From positions 1 to 49,418 of the forward strand of contig UQXC01000008.1 of NCBI GenBank assembly GCA_900544995.1: a DNA stretch of 49,418 bases, given 5' to 3'. This document shows, piece by piece, positions 16,208 through 23,744 of this stretch. Position 1 is the first letter of the stretch. Each line of letters begins with the position of its first letter. Made by a program: the position numbers and the translations under genes. Under the pieces are notes generated by a model. It had not been told where the DNA came from. It worked only from the letters and a program-made list of their open reading frames with translations, and searched no databases. Source of the DNA: an uncultured Collinsella sp. Its GTDB lineage: Bacteria; Actinomycetota; Coriobacteriia; Coriobacteriales; Coriobacteriaceae.

Positions 16208-16228
16208 CGTTAACCCTATAATCCCCGT
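16189..16228. promoter_or_regulatory. Distal pectin operator inside a 40-nt palindrome
   Basis: The operator GGTGAACGTTAACC (16202-16215) is the centre of a 40-nt palindrome with a single mismatched pair (16205/16212). The arms run ACGGGGATTATAGGGT and its exact complement. Each arm carries TATAAT on one strand. It lies between the SGNH gene stop and the GH105 promoter. Confidence 0.8.
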
Positions 16229-16241
16229 AAACGGCAGACTT

Positions 16242-16913
16242 TTAACGGCAAACGGCGGTAAGCCCCGCGGCGATGCGATGCGCCAGGCGCTCATAGCCGG
16301 CAGGGCTGTAATGCAGACCGTCCGGCATGTAGAGCGCGCGGTGCTCCGGCAAAAACGGACTGATGCCGCTTTGCGCATAGAGGTCGATCACCGGCACCGA
16401 GTAACGGTCGCAAACCTCCAGCATCGCCTGCACATAGACGTCTTGTGTCAGGCCCAGATGGTTGGCCTCGTTGCTTGCCGGGATATCCTTCTCGTGCTTG
16501 CCGCTCGTCTTGCACGGCGTCATAAACACGAGCCTTGCCTGGGGCGAGCGCGCCGTGATGGTTCGAATCAGATAGTCGACCGCACCATAGAACTCATGCA
16601 CATCGGTGCTGCCCAACTCGCCGAGCGGCACATTGCGGCTAAAATCGTTGACGCCGCCAAAGACAATGTAGATATCCGCCGCATCATCGATGCCGTCTAG
16701 GCGCTCGACAAACGAATCGGTGCGGTCGGCCTTGACGGCAATGCGCGAACCCTTGATGCCGTAATTCTCGATAGTTGCGCCACCCAGCAGCACTCCTAGA
16801 TGCGAAGTCCAGGAGATGTCGTTGCCGCCCGCGCCGCATCCATTGTCGCCCCACGTAGTCGAATCACCAAAGCAGCAGATGGTCGACTCGCTCAAGGTCT
16901 TCGTCGGTTTCAT
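16242..16913 (-). CDS. SGNH/GDSL hydrolase, probable pectin acetylesterase
   Basis: A 223-residue SGNH-family esterase. The nucleophile Ser is in CFGDSTTWG near residue 18, GGVNDF supplies the block III Asn, and MPDGLHYSPAGYERLA supplies the Asp-x2-His pair. Members close to rhamnogalacturonan acetylesterases (CE12, YesT type) remove acetyl groups from pectin. Its position between pectinesterase and GH105 supports that role, but the substrate is inferred. There is no signal peptide. The start at 16913 is chosen for AAGGAG about 8 nt upstream; an in-frame ATG at 16955 has no ribosome binding site. Confidence 0.85.
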   Translation of the reverse strand: MKPTKTLSESTICCFGDSTTWGDNGCGAGGNDISWTSHLGVLLGGATIENYGIKGSRIAVKADRTDSFVERLDGIDDAADIYIVFGGVNDFSRNVPLGELGSTDVHEFYGAVDYLIRTITARSPQARLVFMTPCKTSGKHEKDIPASNEANHLGLTQDVYVQAMLEVCDRYSVPVIDLYAQSGISPFLPEHRALYMPDGLHYSPAGYERLAHRIAAGLTAVCR

Positions 16914-16991
16914 ATTTATACTCCTTCCCGCCCACACGGCGGCCTTTGGCCTCATCAGTCATTACCGTTTGCCCGCAACAACGCCCACGAC

Positions 16992-19154
16992 CTAGGAACG
17001 GGCCCTGGCAGCATGCCCGTCAAGCCATTCGATATCCTCGGCAAGGTACGCAACGCCCAGATGGTGTCCGCCCGGGCAAACCTCGTGCAACAGGTCGTCG
17101 GCATGTCCCACGAGGCCATAGGCGTCCCGAACGATGGAGAGCTGCTCATCAACATTCGCAAGTCCGCGGGCGCCGTTGAGATGGTCTTTCTCGCAGCTCT
17201 GAACCAAGAGCGGGCGCGGCGCGATAAGCGAGGCGATGTCACCCATATCGAGCAGACGCCAGAGTCCAGGCGTGTAATTGCAACTGCAGTTGCCGTTGAG
17301 GTGCAGCAGCGAATCGTCGACACCGTACAGATAGCCCGAGACAAACGCCTTGCGCACGCGTGGGTCGAGCGCCGCCAGGTACAACGTCATGTATCCGCCG
17401 CCCGAAAAGCCAAAGCAGCCCAGGTCGTCCATGGCAATGTCGCCGCGTGTCTCCAAGTAATCAATCAAGCGCATGTTGTCCCAGGCATTGAGGCCCGCGA
17501 CTGTAAGACCCAGCGGCTCCGCCATGCGCGCCTGGTTTAGGCAGGTCCCGCGCAGATAACTGTTCTCGTCGTCGCCCTGGCCTTTCCAGTCGCGACGGCT
17601 CCCCCAGCCACGTGAATCAGGGCAGACGGTCACATAGCCCATGCGCGCCAGACGCAGGCCATAGTCGTAGTTAAACTTGCGTACGGCATCGTCGACCGCC
17701 GGCACGCCCGTTACGCCCGCAACACTTGCGGCGCCGGCGCCCTGGTGGCCATGCGGACAGATATAGCAGCGCTTGCAGCCATGCGCATCGAACTTGGGCG
17801 TCTGCGGCTCCAGTAGGTAGAACGGCATCCAAACGTCGCGCTCCACCTGCAACATCGCATGGGTGCGCACGATACCGCCAGCAATCTGCACCCGGTCGAG
17901 CTCGCGCACCTCGATTGGCGCGCGATCCATAATCGATAAGCCCAGCAGGTCAAACAGCCGATCCCTCGTCGCAATTTGCCATGCCTCAAAGTCACCGGGC
18001 GTCGCGCCCTTAAACGCGGCGGAACGCCCCTCACGCTTAAGACGGTCGCGAAGCGCCGGTTCGTCTTCGTAATAGATGTCGATATGCACTGTGCGGCCGC
18101 TATCGGAAAGACTGGCGGTCTCCACCGCATCACCATCGCCGCCCTCGGGGTCCCAGCCGTCCGCACCGGCAAGCACCTGCTCGCGAGCGTACCGGGCAGC
18201 GGCCGTCGCATCGAGCTCGCGCACCCACGGCGCCCAGCCGGCAGCATCACCCGCCGGGCCATGTAGACTTGCGCCAACGTAGCGCGCCCTCTCGTGCGCC
18301 GCCGGCTTATTCCAGTCCCACCAACCTTCGCGCTTGATGTGTTGCCCCAGCCAGCAATCGATCAGCACGGTTTGCGCCCATTCGCGCCAAGGACGGCCCA
18401 GGTAGACCGAATCCGGTGCCACGTCATCCGGAGCTGTAAACGAACAGCCGTGGAACACGAAGCCGTACGGCTCTCCCTCGGGCGTCGATGCCGCCGTCAC
18501 GTAACCGTTCACGTCCATATCGCGGTTGAGCGAGCGAATCTCGCACCCCTCAAAGTAGGCACGCGCGCCGCCAAAGATAAAGTCGACATCGCCCTCGATC
18601 CGGCAACGTCTAAAATACTGGCGCCCCACCCGGCGCGGCGCATACTGTTTGGGTCCTATAAACCCGCCCGGTTTGGCCTCATGCGGCGGCAGCGGACCCA
18701 AAAACAGCGTGTCTTGGTGCCCCTTAATGCAGCAGGCATCGACGACCAAACGGTCGCCATCGGCATACAGGGCAATCGCCTGACCGACCTCGCGTCCATC
18801 GCCCGCATCGTTTTCGATCGTGAGGTTTGCAAGCGTCACGTCATCGGCATCGACCAACACCGTATACGTGCGGAAGGTGCCGAGCTTTCCGTCCTGGCCG
18901 CTGCCGTCCTCCGAGGGCATCTGCGCCGCAAGGCAGCCAACGATGCGCACGCTGTCGGCCGTCTCTCCCTCAATCGTCACATGTGGGCGACGGATCTCGA
19001 CCCGCTCGCGATACTCGCCCGGATCGATGCGAATCATCACCGGTTGCTCGGCATCCGGATAGAGCCGATCGACTGCCGCCAAGGCATCGGAAATCGCTGG
19101 GTACGCTCCTTCCGCAGCCCTCGAAACGCGCAGCGTATAGATACTTTCGTTCAT
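16992..19154 (-). CDS. Pectinesterase (CE8) fused to an alpha/beta-hydrolase esterase
   Basis: A 720-residue two-domain protein. Residues 1-335 form a CE8 pectin methylesterase beta-helix: GHQDTLF (Asp148), DVDFIFGGARA (Asp191) and LGRPW (Arg254) supply the catalytic set. Residues about 350-720 are an alpha/beta hydrolase of the acetyl-xylan-esterase/DLH type, with nucleophile Ser584 in GFSGGG, a likely acid in SCEKDHLNG and His in GGHHLG. CE19-type pectin methylesterases are a possible relative. There is no signal peptide, so de-esterification should happen in the cytoplasm after uptake. The ATG overlaps the previous stop as ATGA, implying coupled translation. The fusion gives two ester-cleaving activities, perhaps methyl plus acetyl, on one chain. 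Confidence 0.88.
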   Translation of the reverse strand: MNESIYTLRVSRAAEGAYPAISDALAAVDRLYPDAEQPVMIRIDPGEYRERVEIRRPHVTIEGETADSVRIVGCLAAQMPSEDGSGQDGKLGTFRTYTVLVDADDVTLANLTIENDAGDGREVGQAIALYADGDRLVVDACCIKGHQDTLFLGPLPPHEAKPGGFIGPKQYAPRRVGRQYFRRCRIEGDVDFIFGGARAYFEGCEIRSLNRDMDVNGYVTAASTPEGEPYGFVFHGCSFTAPDDVAPDSVYLGRPWREWAQTVLIDCWLGQHIKREGWWDWNKPAAHERARYVGASLHGPAGDAAGWAPWVRELDATAAARYAREQVLAGADGWDPEGGDGDAVETASLSDSGRTVHIDIYYEDEPALRDRLKREGRSAAFKGATPGDFEAWQIATRDRLFDLLGLSIMDRAPIEVRELDRVQIAGGIVRTHAMLQVERDVWMPFYLLEPQTPKFDAHGCKRCYICPHGHQGAGAASVAGVTGVPAVDDAVRKFNYDYGLRLARMGYVTVCPDSRGWGSRRDWKGQGDDENSYLRGTCLNQARMAEPLGLTVAGLNAWDNMRLIDYLETRGDIAMDDLGCFGFSGGGYMTLYLAALDPRVRKAFVSGYLYGVDDSLLHLNGNCSCNYTPGLWRLLDMGDIASLIAPRPLLVQSCEKDHLNGARGLANVDEQLSIVRDAYGLVGHADDLLHEVCPGGHHLGVAYLAEDIEWLDGHAARARS

Positions 19155-19960
19155 CGTCCATCACGCTCCCAGGCGGCAAACTGCTCAGGCCAGCCCTGAA
19201 CCTGTGGCTGAATATGCTCGGCGCAACCCTTAAATGCCGATTGGGCCGTGGCGAGCGATGATCCGTGCTTTCCGTGCGGAAAAATATGTAAGCTAAAGCC
19301 AATCCCGTGATCGGCAAGCGCCTGCGCAAGCAAAAGGCTATTTTGGACTGGCACCGATGCATCCTCGGCGGTATGCCATAAGAACGTACGGGGAAAGCCT
19401 TCGCCCACCATGTTCTCGATCGACAACTTTTGGGCCAAAACGTCATCGGCACCCGTTAGGTGTTCAAACGACCCACGATGGGCATAGGCCCCCGAGCTTA
19501 CGACCGGATAGCCCAAGCAAAGTGCGTCAGGCCGAATCGACTCAGGCGATGTCGCGATCGACTCTGCAAGCCAAGGTTTGTCCCAAAGCGCCCCGAGCAA
19601 GCCAACCAGGTGTCCACCCGCCGAAAAACCCATGACCGTAATCCGATTAGGATCGACACAGTACTCTGCCGCATGGCTTCGGACGGTATCGACCGCTCGC
19701 GCGAGTTCTTGCAATGCCAGCGGATAGACAGCCGGAGCAACCGAGTAGTTCAACACAAACGCTTGGTAGCCCATTGCCAGCAAACGGAGCGCTACCGGCT
19801 CGCCTTCGCGCGGCGAAACGTGATCGTAGCCGCCTCCTGGCACGACCACAACTGCAGGCATCGGTTTTAAAGCATAAGCATCTTCGGTCGGGGCAAACGC
19901 ATAAGACGTAATCGTGGCAGACGAGCCATCGACCCCGACAGGAATCGTTTTATTGAGCAT
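19151..19960 (-). CDS. Alpha/beta-hydrolase carbohydrate esterase
   Basis: A 269-residue esterase of the BD-FAE/acetyl-esterase group. The oxyanion motif is VVPGGGY, the nucleophile Ser is in MGFSAGGH, an Asp is in HTAEDASVPV and a His is in FPHGKHGSS. It probably removes acetyl or other acyl groups from imported pectic oligosaccharides. There is no signal peptide. The start at 19960 has GAAAGGG 5 nt upstream; upstream frames lack a site. Its stop overlaps the start of the pectinesterase fusion by 4 nt. Confidence 0.85.
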   Translation of the reverse strand: MLNKTIPVGVDGSSATITSYAFAPTEDAYALKPMPAVVVVPGGGYDHVSPREGEPVALRLLAMGYQAFVLNYSVAPAVYPLALQELARAVDTVRSHAAEYCVDPNRITVMGFSAGGHLVGLLGALWDKPWLAESIATSPESIRPDALCLGYPVVSSGAYAHRGSFEHLTGADDVLAQKLSIENMVGEGFPRTFLWHTAEDASVPVQNSLLLAQALADHGIGFSLHIFPHGKHGSSLATAQSAFKGCAEHIQPQVQGWPEQFAAWERDGR

Positions 19961-20012
19961 GTATTCCCTTTCACCATGATGCGTAGCGCAGCGCACACGG
20001 CCGTATCGCACA

Positions 20013-20049
20013 AGGGCTGCATTGCCGATTTATCCGACAATGCAGCCCT
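20013..20049 (-). terminator. Hairpin after the GH28 gene
   Basis: A perfect 12-bp stem (20013-20024 with 20038-20049) and 13-nt loop lie between GH28 and the esterase. The T-run on the minus strand is weak (TTGTGCG), so it may be a partial terminator or an RNA-stabilising hairpin that lowers expression of downstream genes. Confidence 0.5.
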
Positions 20050-20064
20050 GGTCATCAACCCGAG

Positions 20065-21660
20065 TTAGGAACGGATAACCTTGTCGACGTTCTGGAGCTG
20101 CAGTTCCTCGCCGTCCTGGCCCTCGATCACCACATTTTGCAGGTCGAGTACCTTGACGTTTTGCGCGATGATGCCCTGACGCACCATGGGCTCAACGCCA
20201 CAGGCCATGGCCGGAACAAAGGGCTCGGCATCCGGCGCGAAGGTCACGTGGACATCCTGGAACGTCAGACGCGTTACTTTGCTCTCGGGCAGACCCGTGA
20301 TATAGGCCGCGGCAGCATGGCAGTTGGTGGCCTCGATATCGCAAAACGTCGTGGCACCAAAGCCGGGCGTGCGGTCGTCGACAGGCAGCACCTCGCGAGA
20401 CTGCACGTAATCGGTCTTGCCGTCCTTGTCACAGAAGTAGAAGGAGTTGACCACGAAGGGCGTGAGCACCTCGTCCATGCGAATGTGCTCAAAGGTAATG
20501 CCCTCGTTGACGGCATCCTTGCCGCGCCCGCGGCGGGTCTTGACGCGCAGGCCGCGGTCGGTGCGCTCAAAGAGGCACTTGCTCACGGTAAGGTCCTTGA
20601 TGCCGCCGGCGGCCTCTGAACCCAGGACCACGGCGCCGTGACCATCGTGCATGTAGCAGTGAGAGATCAGCACGTCGTGCGTAGCGGGACGAAGCTCGGG
20701 CTCAATGCCCAGCTTGCCGCTCTTGATGGCGATGCAGTCATCGCCCACCGAGAACTGACAGCCAAGGATGCGGACAAAGCCGCAGCTCTCGGGATCGAAA
20801 CCGTCGGTGTTGTGGGAGTTCTTGGGACCCTCGATCGACAGGCAAAGCGCGTCGACATGCTCGCACAGGACGGGATGGATATTCCACGCCGGGCTGTTGC
20901 GCACGGTAAAGCCGGCAAGGCTCACGTTTTGGCACTCGGACAGGAAGATCATGCGCGGACGGGCGACCTCGCGGCCCTCCTCGGGACGGAAGATGTTCTT
21001 AAAGTCCTTGTTCCACCAGTTGTCCTCGGCAAAATCGGTCTGACCGTCAATCGCGCCGCGACCATAGATGCACACGTCGTGCACGCCCAGACCCGTAAAG
21101 GTAGAACAGTAGGTCGAGAAGCTCTCCCCCTCCCAGCGGCCCAGGGGCAGCATATCGGTACCGGCATAACCGGCGCCCTCGTTGCCCGTGACCGTTCCCG
21201 GAATGTAGGCAAGCGCGGCACGATCGTGGCGGGCCAGCAGCACCGCTCCCTCGGCAAGCTCGATGTTGATATTGCTCTTAAGGAAGAGAGACTTGATGCG
21301 ATAACTACCGGCGGGGATCAGCACGCGGCCACCCTTGGGGCAGGCCATGATGGCAGCCTGGATGTTGGTGGTGTCATCATGCTCGGCATCGCCCTTGGCG
21401 CCACAGTCGCGAACGTTGATGGTAAAGGGCTCAGCCGGCGTGGTGACACCTACGCTCAGCTCACGCTCGCCACAGACAAAACGGACCAGGTTGCGCTTGC
21501 CGGGGGTCAGGCCGTCGACATAGGTCTCGACCGTATTCGTGGTACCGGCGGGCTCGTCGTTGACAAAGATCTCCCACGTATCGGCGCAGGTAAAGTAACC
21601 GCCGTCGTCAAGCTCGATAACCGCCGTGCGCGCGTTGCGCCAGATAACGTTCGTCTCCAT
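20065..21660 (-). CDS. GH28 polygalacturonase-type hydrolase, intracellular
   Basis: A 531-residue right-handed beta-helix enzyme. An N-terminal domain of about 80 residues precedes INVRDCGAKGDAEHDDT, the usual start of GH28 helices. The catalytic set is visible: NTDG (284-287), GDD (306-308), GHG (340-342) and the RVKT motif. It hydrolyses alpha-1,4-galacturonosyl bonds or exo-cleaves galacturonate from oligomers. There is no signal peptide. GAGGGA lies about 7 nt before the ATG at 21660. It follows the transporter, separated by a clear terminator, so expression may depend on readthrough or on its own promoter. Confidence 0.93.
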   Translation of the reverse strand: METNVIWRNARTAVIELDDGGYFTCADTWEIFVNDEPAGTTNTVETYVDGLTPGKRNLVRFVCGERELSVGVTTPAEPFTINVRDCGAKGDAEHDDTTNIQAAIMACPKGGRVLIPAGSYRIKSLFLKSNINIELAEGAVLLARHDRAALAYIPGTVTGNEGAGYAGTDMLPLGRWEGESFSTYCSTFTGLGVHDVCIYGRGAIDGQTDFAEDNWWNKDFKNIFRPEEGREVARPRMIFLSECQNVSLAGFTVRNSPAWNIHPVLCEHVDALCLSIEGPKNSHNTDGFDPESCGFVRILGCQFSVGDDCIAIKSGKLGIEPELRPATHDVLISHCYMHDGHGAVVLGSEAAGGIKDLTVSKCLFERTDRGLRVKTRRGRGKDAVNEGITFEHIRMDEVLTPFVVNSFYFCDKDGKTDYVQSREVLPVDDRTPGFGATTFCDIEATNCHAAAAYITGLPESKVTRLTFQDVHVTFAPDAEPFVPAMACGVEPMVRQGIIAQNVKVLDLQNVVIEGQDGEELQLQNVDKVIRS

Positions 21661-21707
21661 GGGTTTCTCCCTCAAAAAGATGCTCTAAAGGCAAATTGTA
21701 CGCTGTT

Positions 21708-21752
21708 GAAAAAGGGCCGTGCCTGCCGGCGGAATTCCGGTGGCACGGCCCT
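21708..21752 (-). terminator. Terminator after the GPH transporter
   Basis: A perfect 11-bp outer stem (21713-21723 with 21742-21752) with an inner CCGG pairing is followed on the minus strand by five T residues. It sits between the transporter and GH28. Confidence 0.85.
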
Positions 21753-21775
21753 GTGATTTGGACGATATGTCGGCC

Positions 21776-23335
21776 TTACTCGGCGGGAGTTACGCTACCG
21801 TCCTGGAAGCCAACGTTGTTGTGGGCAAAGCAGTCCTCGTACTTAAAGCCGGAGAGCTCCTCGCAAAGCGCCTTGACCTCGGGCTTGACGTCGGCCATCT
21901 TGCCACCCTCCTTGACTCGGTGAATCTCGTCGCATAGGACGTCGCACTGCTCCTTGTCGATCTTGATGCCGCGGGCAAGGACGGCCGCAAGCAGGAAGAA
22001 GCCGGCGCAGCCGATGATCATGTAGCCGCAGATATACAGAGGCACGGTAGCGGGCTGGGTCACGGCGTCGCTATTGCCGGCGGTCTGAATGAAGCCGGAG
22101 GCAGCAAGGACGATAGCCCACACGTTGACGGCGATAGCCTGGGCGATCTGCTGGCAGAGCTGCTGCGCGGAGCTGTAGATGCCCTCGCGACGGCGCAGAG
22201 TGATGAGCTCATCGACATCGGGGATGTAGTTGAGCAGAACATCGGGCAGGTACTGGAAGCCGACGTAGAAGAACTTCCAGATGGCGAAGATGATGGGGTA
22301 GGCGATCATGGCGATGGCGACCGTGGAGGTGCCGTTGATCTGACCAAAGGCGAAGTAGTTGTAGGCAATGATGCACGCAGCGCAACCGACATTTGCGAGG
22401 TACCAAGACTTGTGGAAGCCCTTCTTGGCCATGAGGGCGACCCAGATGGCGGTGCAGACGATAGCGACGACCTTGCCAGGCATCTCCATCACGGACTCGT
22501 AGGACTTAGGAATCTGCAGGCAGTAGACGATGAAGAAGGACAGGCAGGCAGACCAGCAGGCAGCAGCGAGCTTCGTGGAGACCTGTGCGTACAGGACCTT
22601 GCGGAAGGACTTGTTGCGGAAGGTGGAGATAACGTCGATGAAGAACTTCTTGATACCCTCGCCGACGCTCTCGATCTTCTCCTGAGCCACCTCCTCGGGG
22701 GTGTGCTCCCACGTGGACAGGTACACGCACAGCAGCGAGATTGCCATGACCGAAGCGTTGACCGTAGCGATGATGAAGTAGCTGAACGGGTTGGTCTCGC
22801 CGAAGGTGCCAAAGCCAAAGCCGACGAGTGCTGCCATCAGGAAGCCGGCGGCGTTACCAAAGAGGTGCTTGTAGCCGGTGAGGTACGTACGCTCCTTGAA
22901 GTCGTCGGTCATCTCGATGGTAAGCGGCGACAGGTTGGCGGTGCAGAACGTATACGCGACGTTGTAGATCAGGTACAGCACAAAGTAGTACGGGAAACCG
23001 AACGGCGTAGCCACAAAGATGAGCGGCTCGGCGACCATCATCGGGATTGCCAGCAAGATCCAGAAACGGCGGCGGCCAAAGATACGGCCGATCTTGGTAG
23101 CGTAGAAGTTATCGGCCACAAAGCCCATAAGCGGGCACAGAATGGCGTTGAGATAGATGGCGAACGAGCTGATCAGCGCAGCCTCGCCTGCGGACAGGCC
23201 GCACTCCGTGGACAGGAACAGCACCATGTAGCTGTGCGTAAAGGTCAGGGCACCGGAGTTGAGCATGCCGCCCATACCAAACCCCAAGCGCGTCCAGAAT
23301 GTGATCTTGCGCTTTTTACCGATCTTGTTAGTCAT
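21776..23335 (-). CDS. GPH-family (MFS) sugar/uronate symporter
   Basis: A 519-residue polytopic membrane protein with about 12 hydrophobic segments. It has the GPH/MelB-type signature around GFVADNFYATKIGRIFGRRRFW. Such symporters import glycosides with H+ or Na+. Its position at the head of the pectin block and its operators suggest oligogalacturonide or galacturonide uptake. A hydrophilic C-terminal tail of about 65 residues (from GIKIDKEQC) contains four Cys but no PTS IIA domain. GAGAGGGA lies about 5 nt before the ATG at 23335; the frame extends upstream without a ribosome binding site. Confidence 0.88.
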   Translation of the reverse strand: MTNKIGKKRKITFWTRLGFGMGGMLNSGALTFTHSYMVLFLSTECGLSAGEAALISSFAIYLNAILCPLMGFVADNFYATKIGRIFGRRRFWILLAIPMMVAEPLIFVATPFGFPYYFVLYLIYNVAYTFCTANLSPLTIEMTDDFKERTYLTGYKHLFGNAAGFLMAALVGFGFGTFGETNPFSYFIIATVNASVMAISLLCVYLSTWEHTPEEVAQEKIESVGEGIKKFFIDVISTFRNKSFRKVLYAQVSTKLAAACWSACLSFFIVYCLQIPKSYESVMEMPGKVVAIVCTAIWVALMAKKGFHKSWYLANVGCAACIIAYNYFAFGQINGTSTVAIAMIAYPIIFAIWKFFYVGFQYLPDVLLNYIPDVDELITLRRREGIYSSAQQLCQQIAQAIAVNVWAIVLAASGFIQTAGNSDAVTQPATVPLYICGYMIIGCAGFFLLAAVLARGIKIDKEQCDVLCDEIHRVKEGGKMADVKPEVKALCEELSGFKYEDCFAHNNVGFQDGSVTPAE

Positions 23336-23412
23336 CGAGCTCCCTCTCTTTTCTCGATTGTCTTGGAACAAGACATTGGAGTCCATACCGACGTCTGTCT
23401 GCATGCCGTTCA

Positions 23413-23427
23413 GGGTGAACGTTTAGC
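23413..23427. promoter_or_regulatory. Proximal operator of the transporter gene
   Basis: GGTGAACGTTTAGC is a degenerate pectin operator just downstream of the -10 box, 40 bp centre-to-centre from the distal site. Confidence 0.6.
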
Positions 23428-23430
23428 TAG

Positions 23431-23459
23431 ATTATGCGCGATTGCTTATGATAGGTGAA
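23431..23459 (-). promoter_or_regulatory. Promoter of the GPH transporter
   Basis: On the minus strand TTCACC (23459-23454) and CATAAT (23436-23431) are 17 nt apart. The -35 is formed by the right half of the distal operator, so a bound repressor would occlude RNA polymerase. Confidence 0.6.
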
Positions 23460-23468
23460 CGTTCACTT
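23453..23468. promoter_or_regulatory. Distal operator of the transporter gene
   Basis: AGGTGAACGTTCACTT has the perfect 12-bp core. It overlaps the -35 box. Confidence 0.8.
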
Positions 23469-23480
23469 GTATATTATCCT

Positions 23481-23509
23481 TGAACGGTCGTTTTTTGCCG
23501 TTGAACGGG
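23481..23509 (-). promoter_or_regulatory. 29-bp direct-repeat motif, copy upstream of transporter
   Basis: In transcription direction two CCGTTCA repeats start 21 bp apart, joined by an A-rich tract ending ACGA. The same motif occurs, without gaps, before uxaC (28467-28495) and ebgA (39430-39458). It lies 12 bp upstream of the distal operator, about where an activator would bind. Confidence 0.6.
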
Positions 23510-23572
23510 CCTGAAAATGAAAAAATCCCTGCATTTTTGATTATCAAGTCGATTCAGCACCACGCAACAACT

Positions 23573-23587
23573 AGGTGAACGTTCATT
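23573..23587. promoter_or_regulatory. Additional upstream pectin operator
   Basis: AGGTGAACGTTCATT is near-canonical and lies about 113 bp upstream of the distal transporter operator, a distance compatible with repressor looping. The rest of the region 23336-23744 holds no gene. Confidence 0.65.
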
Positions 23588-23659
23588 GTTCTCTGGAGAT
23601 GAGGGAGGTGCCGGGCACCCTTCCCAAAAAAGCCGTGCACGACAACGCAACGAGAAACG

Positions 23660-23696
23660 AAAAACGACCCCGCCGAGATTGTCCTCGGCGGGGTCG
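23660..23696 (-). terminator. Terminator of the uxaCBA operon
   Basis: A perfect 13-bp GC-rich stem (23665-23677 with 23684-23696) is followed on the minus strand by a T-run (A at 23660-23664). It is 49 nt after the uxaA stop. Confidence 0.9.
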
Positions 23697-23744
23697 CTCA
23701 GTCTTTGCAGCAGCTTATTCAATCACGCGCTCAACGTGTCATCG

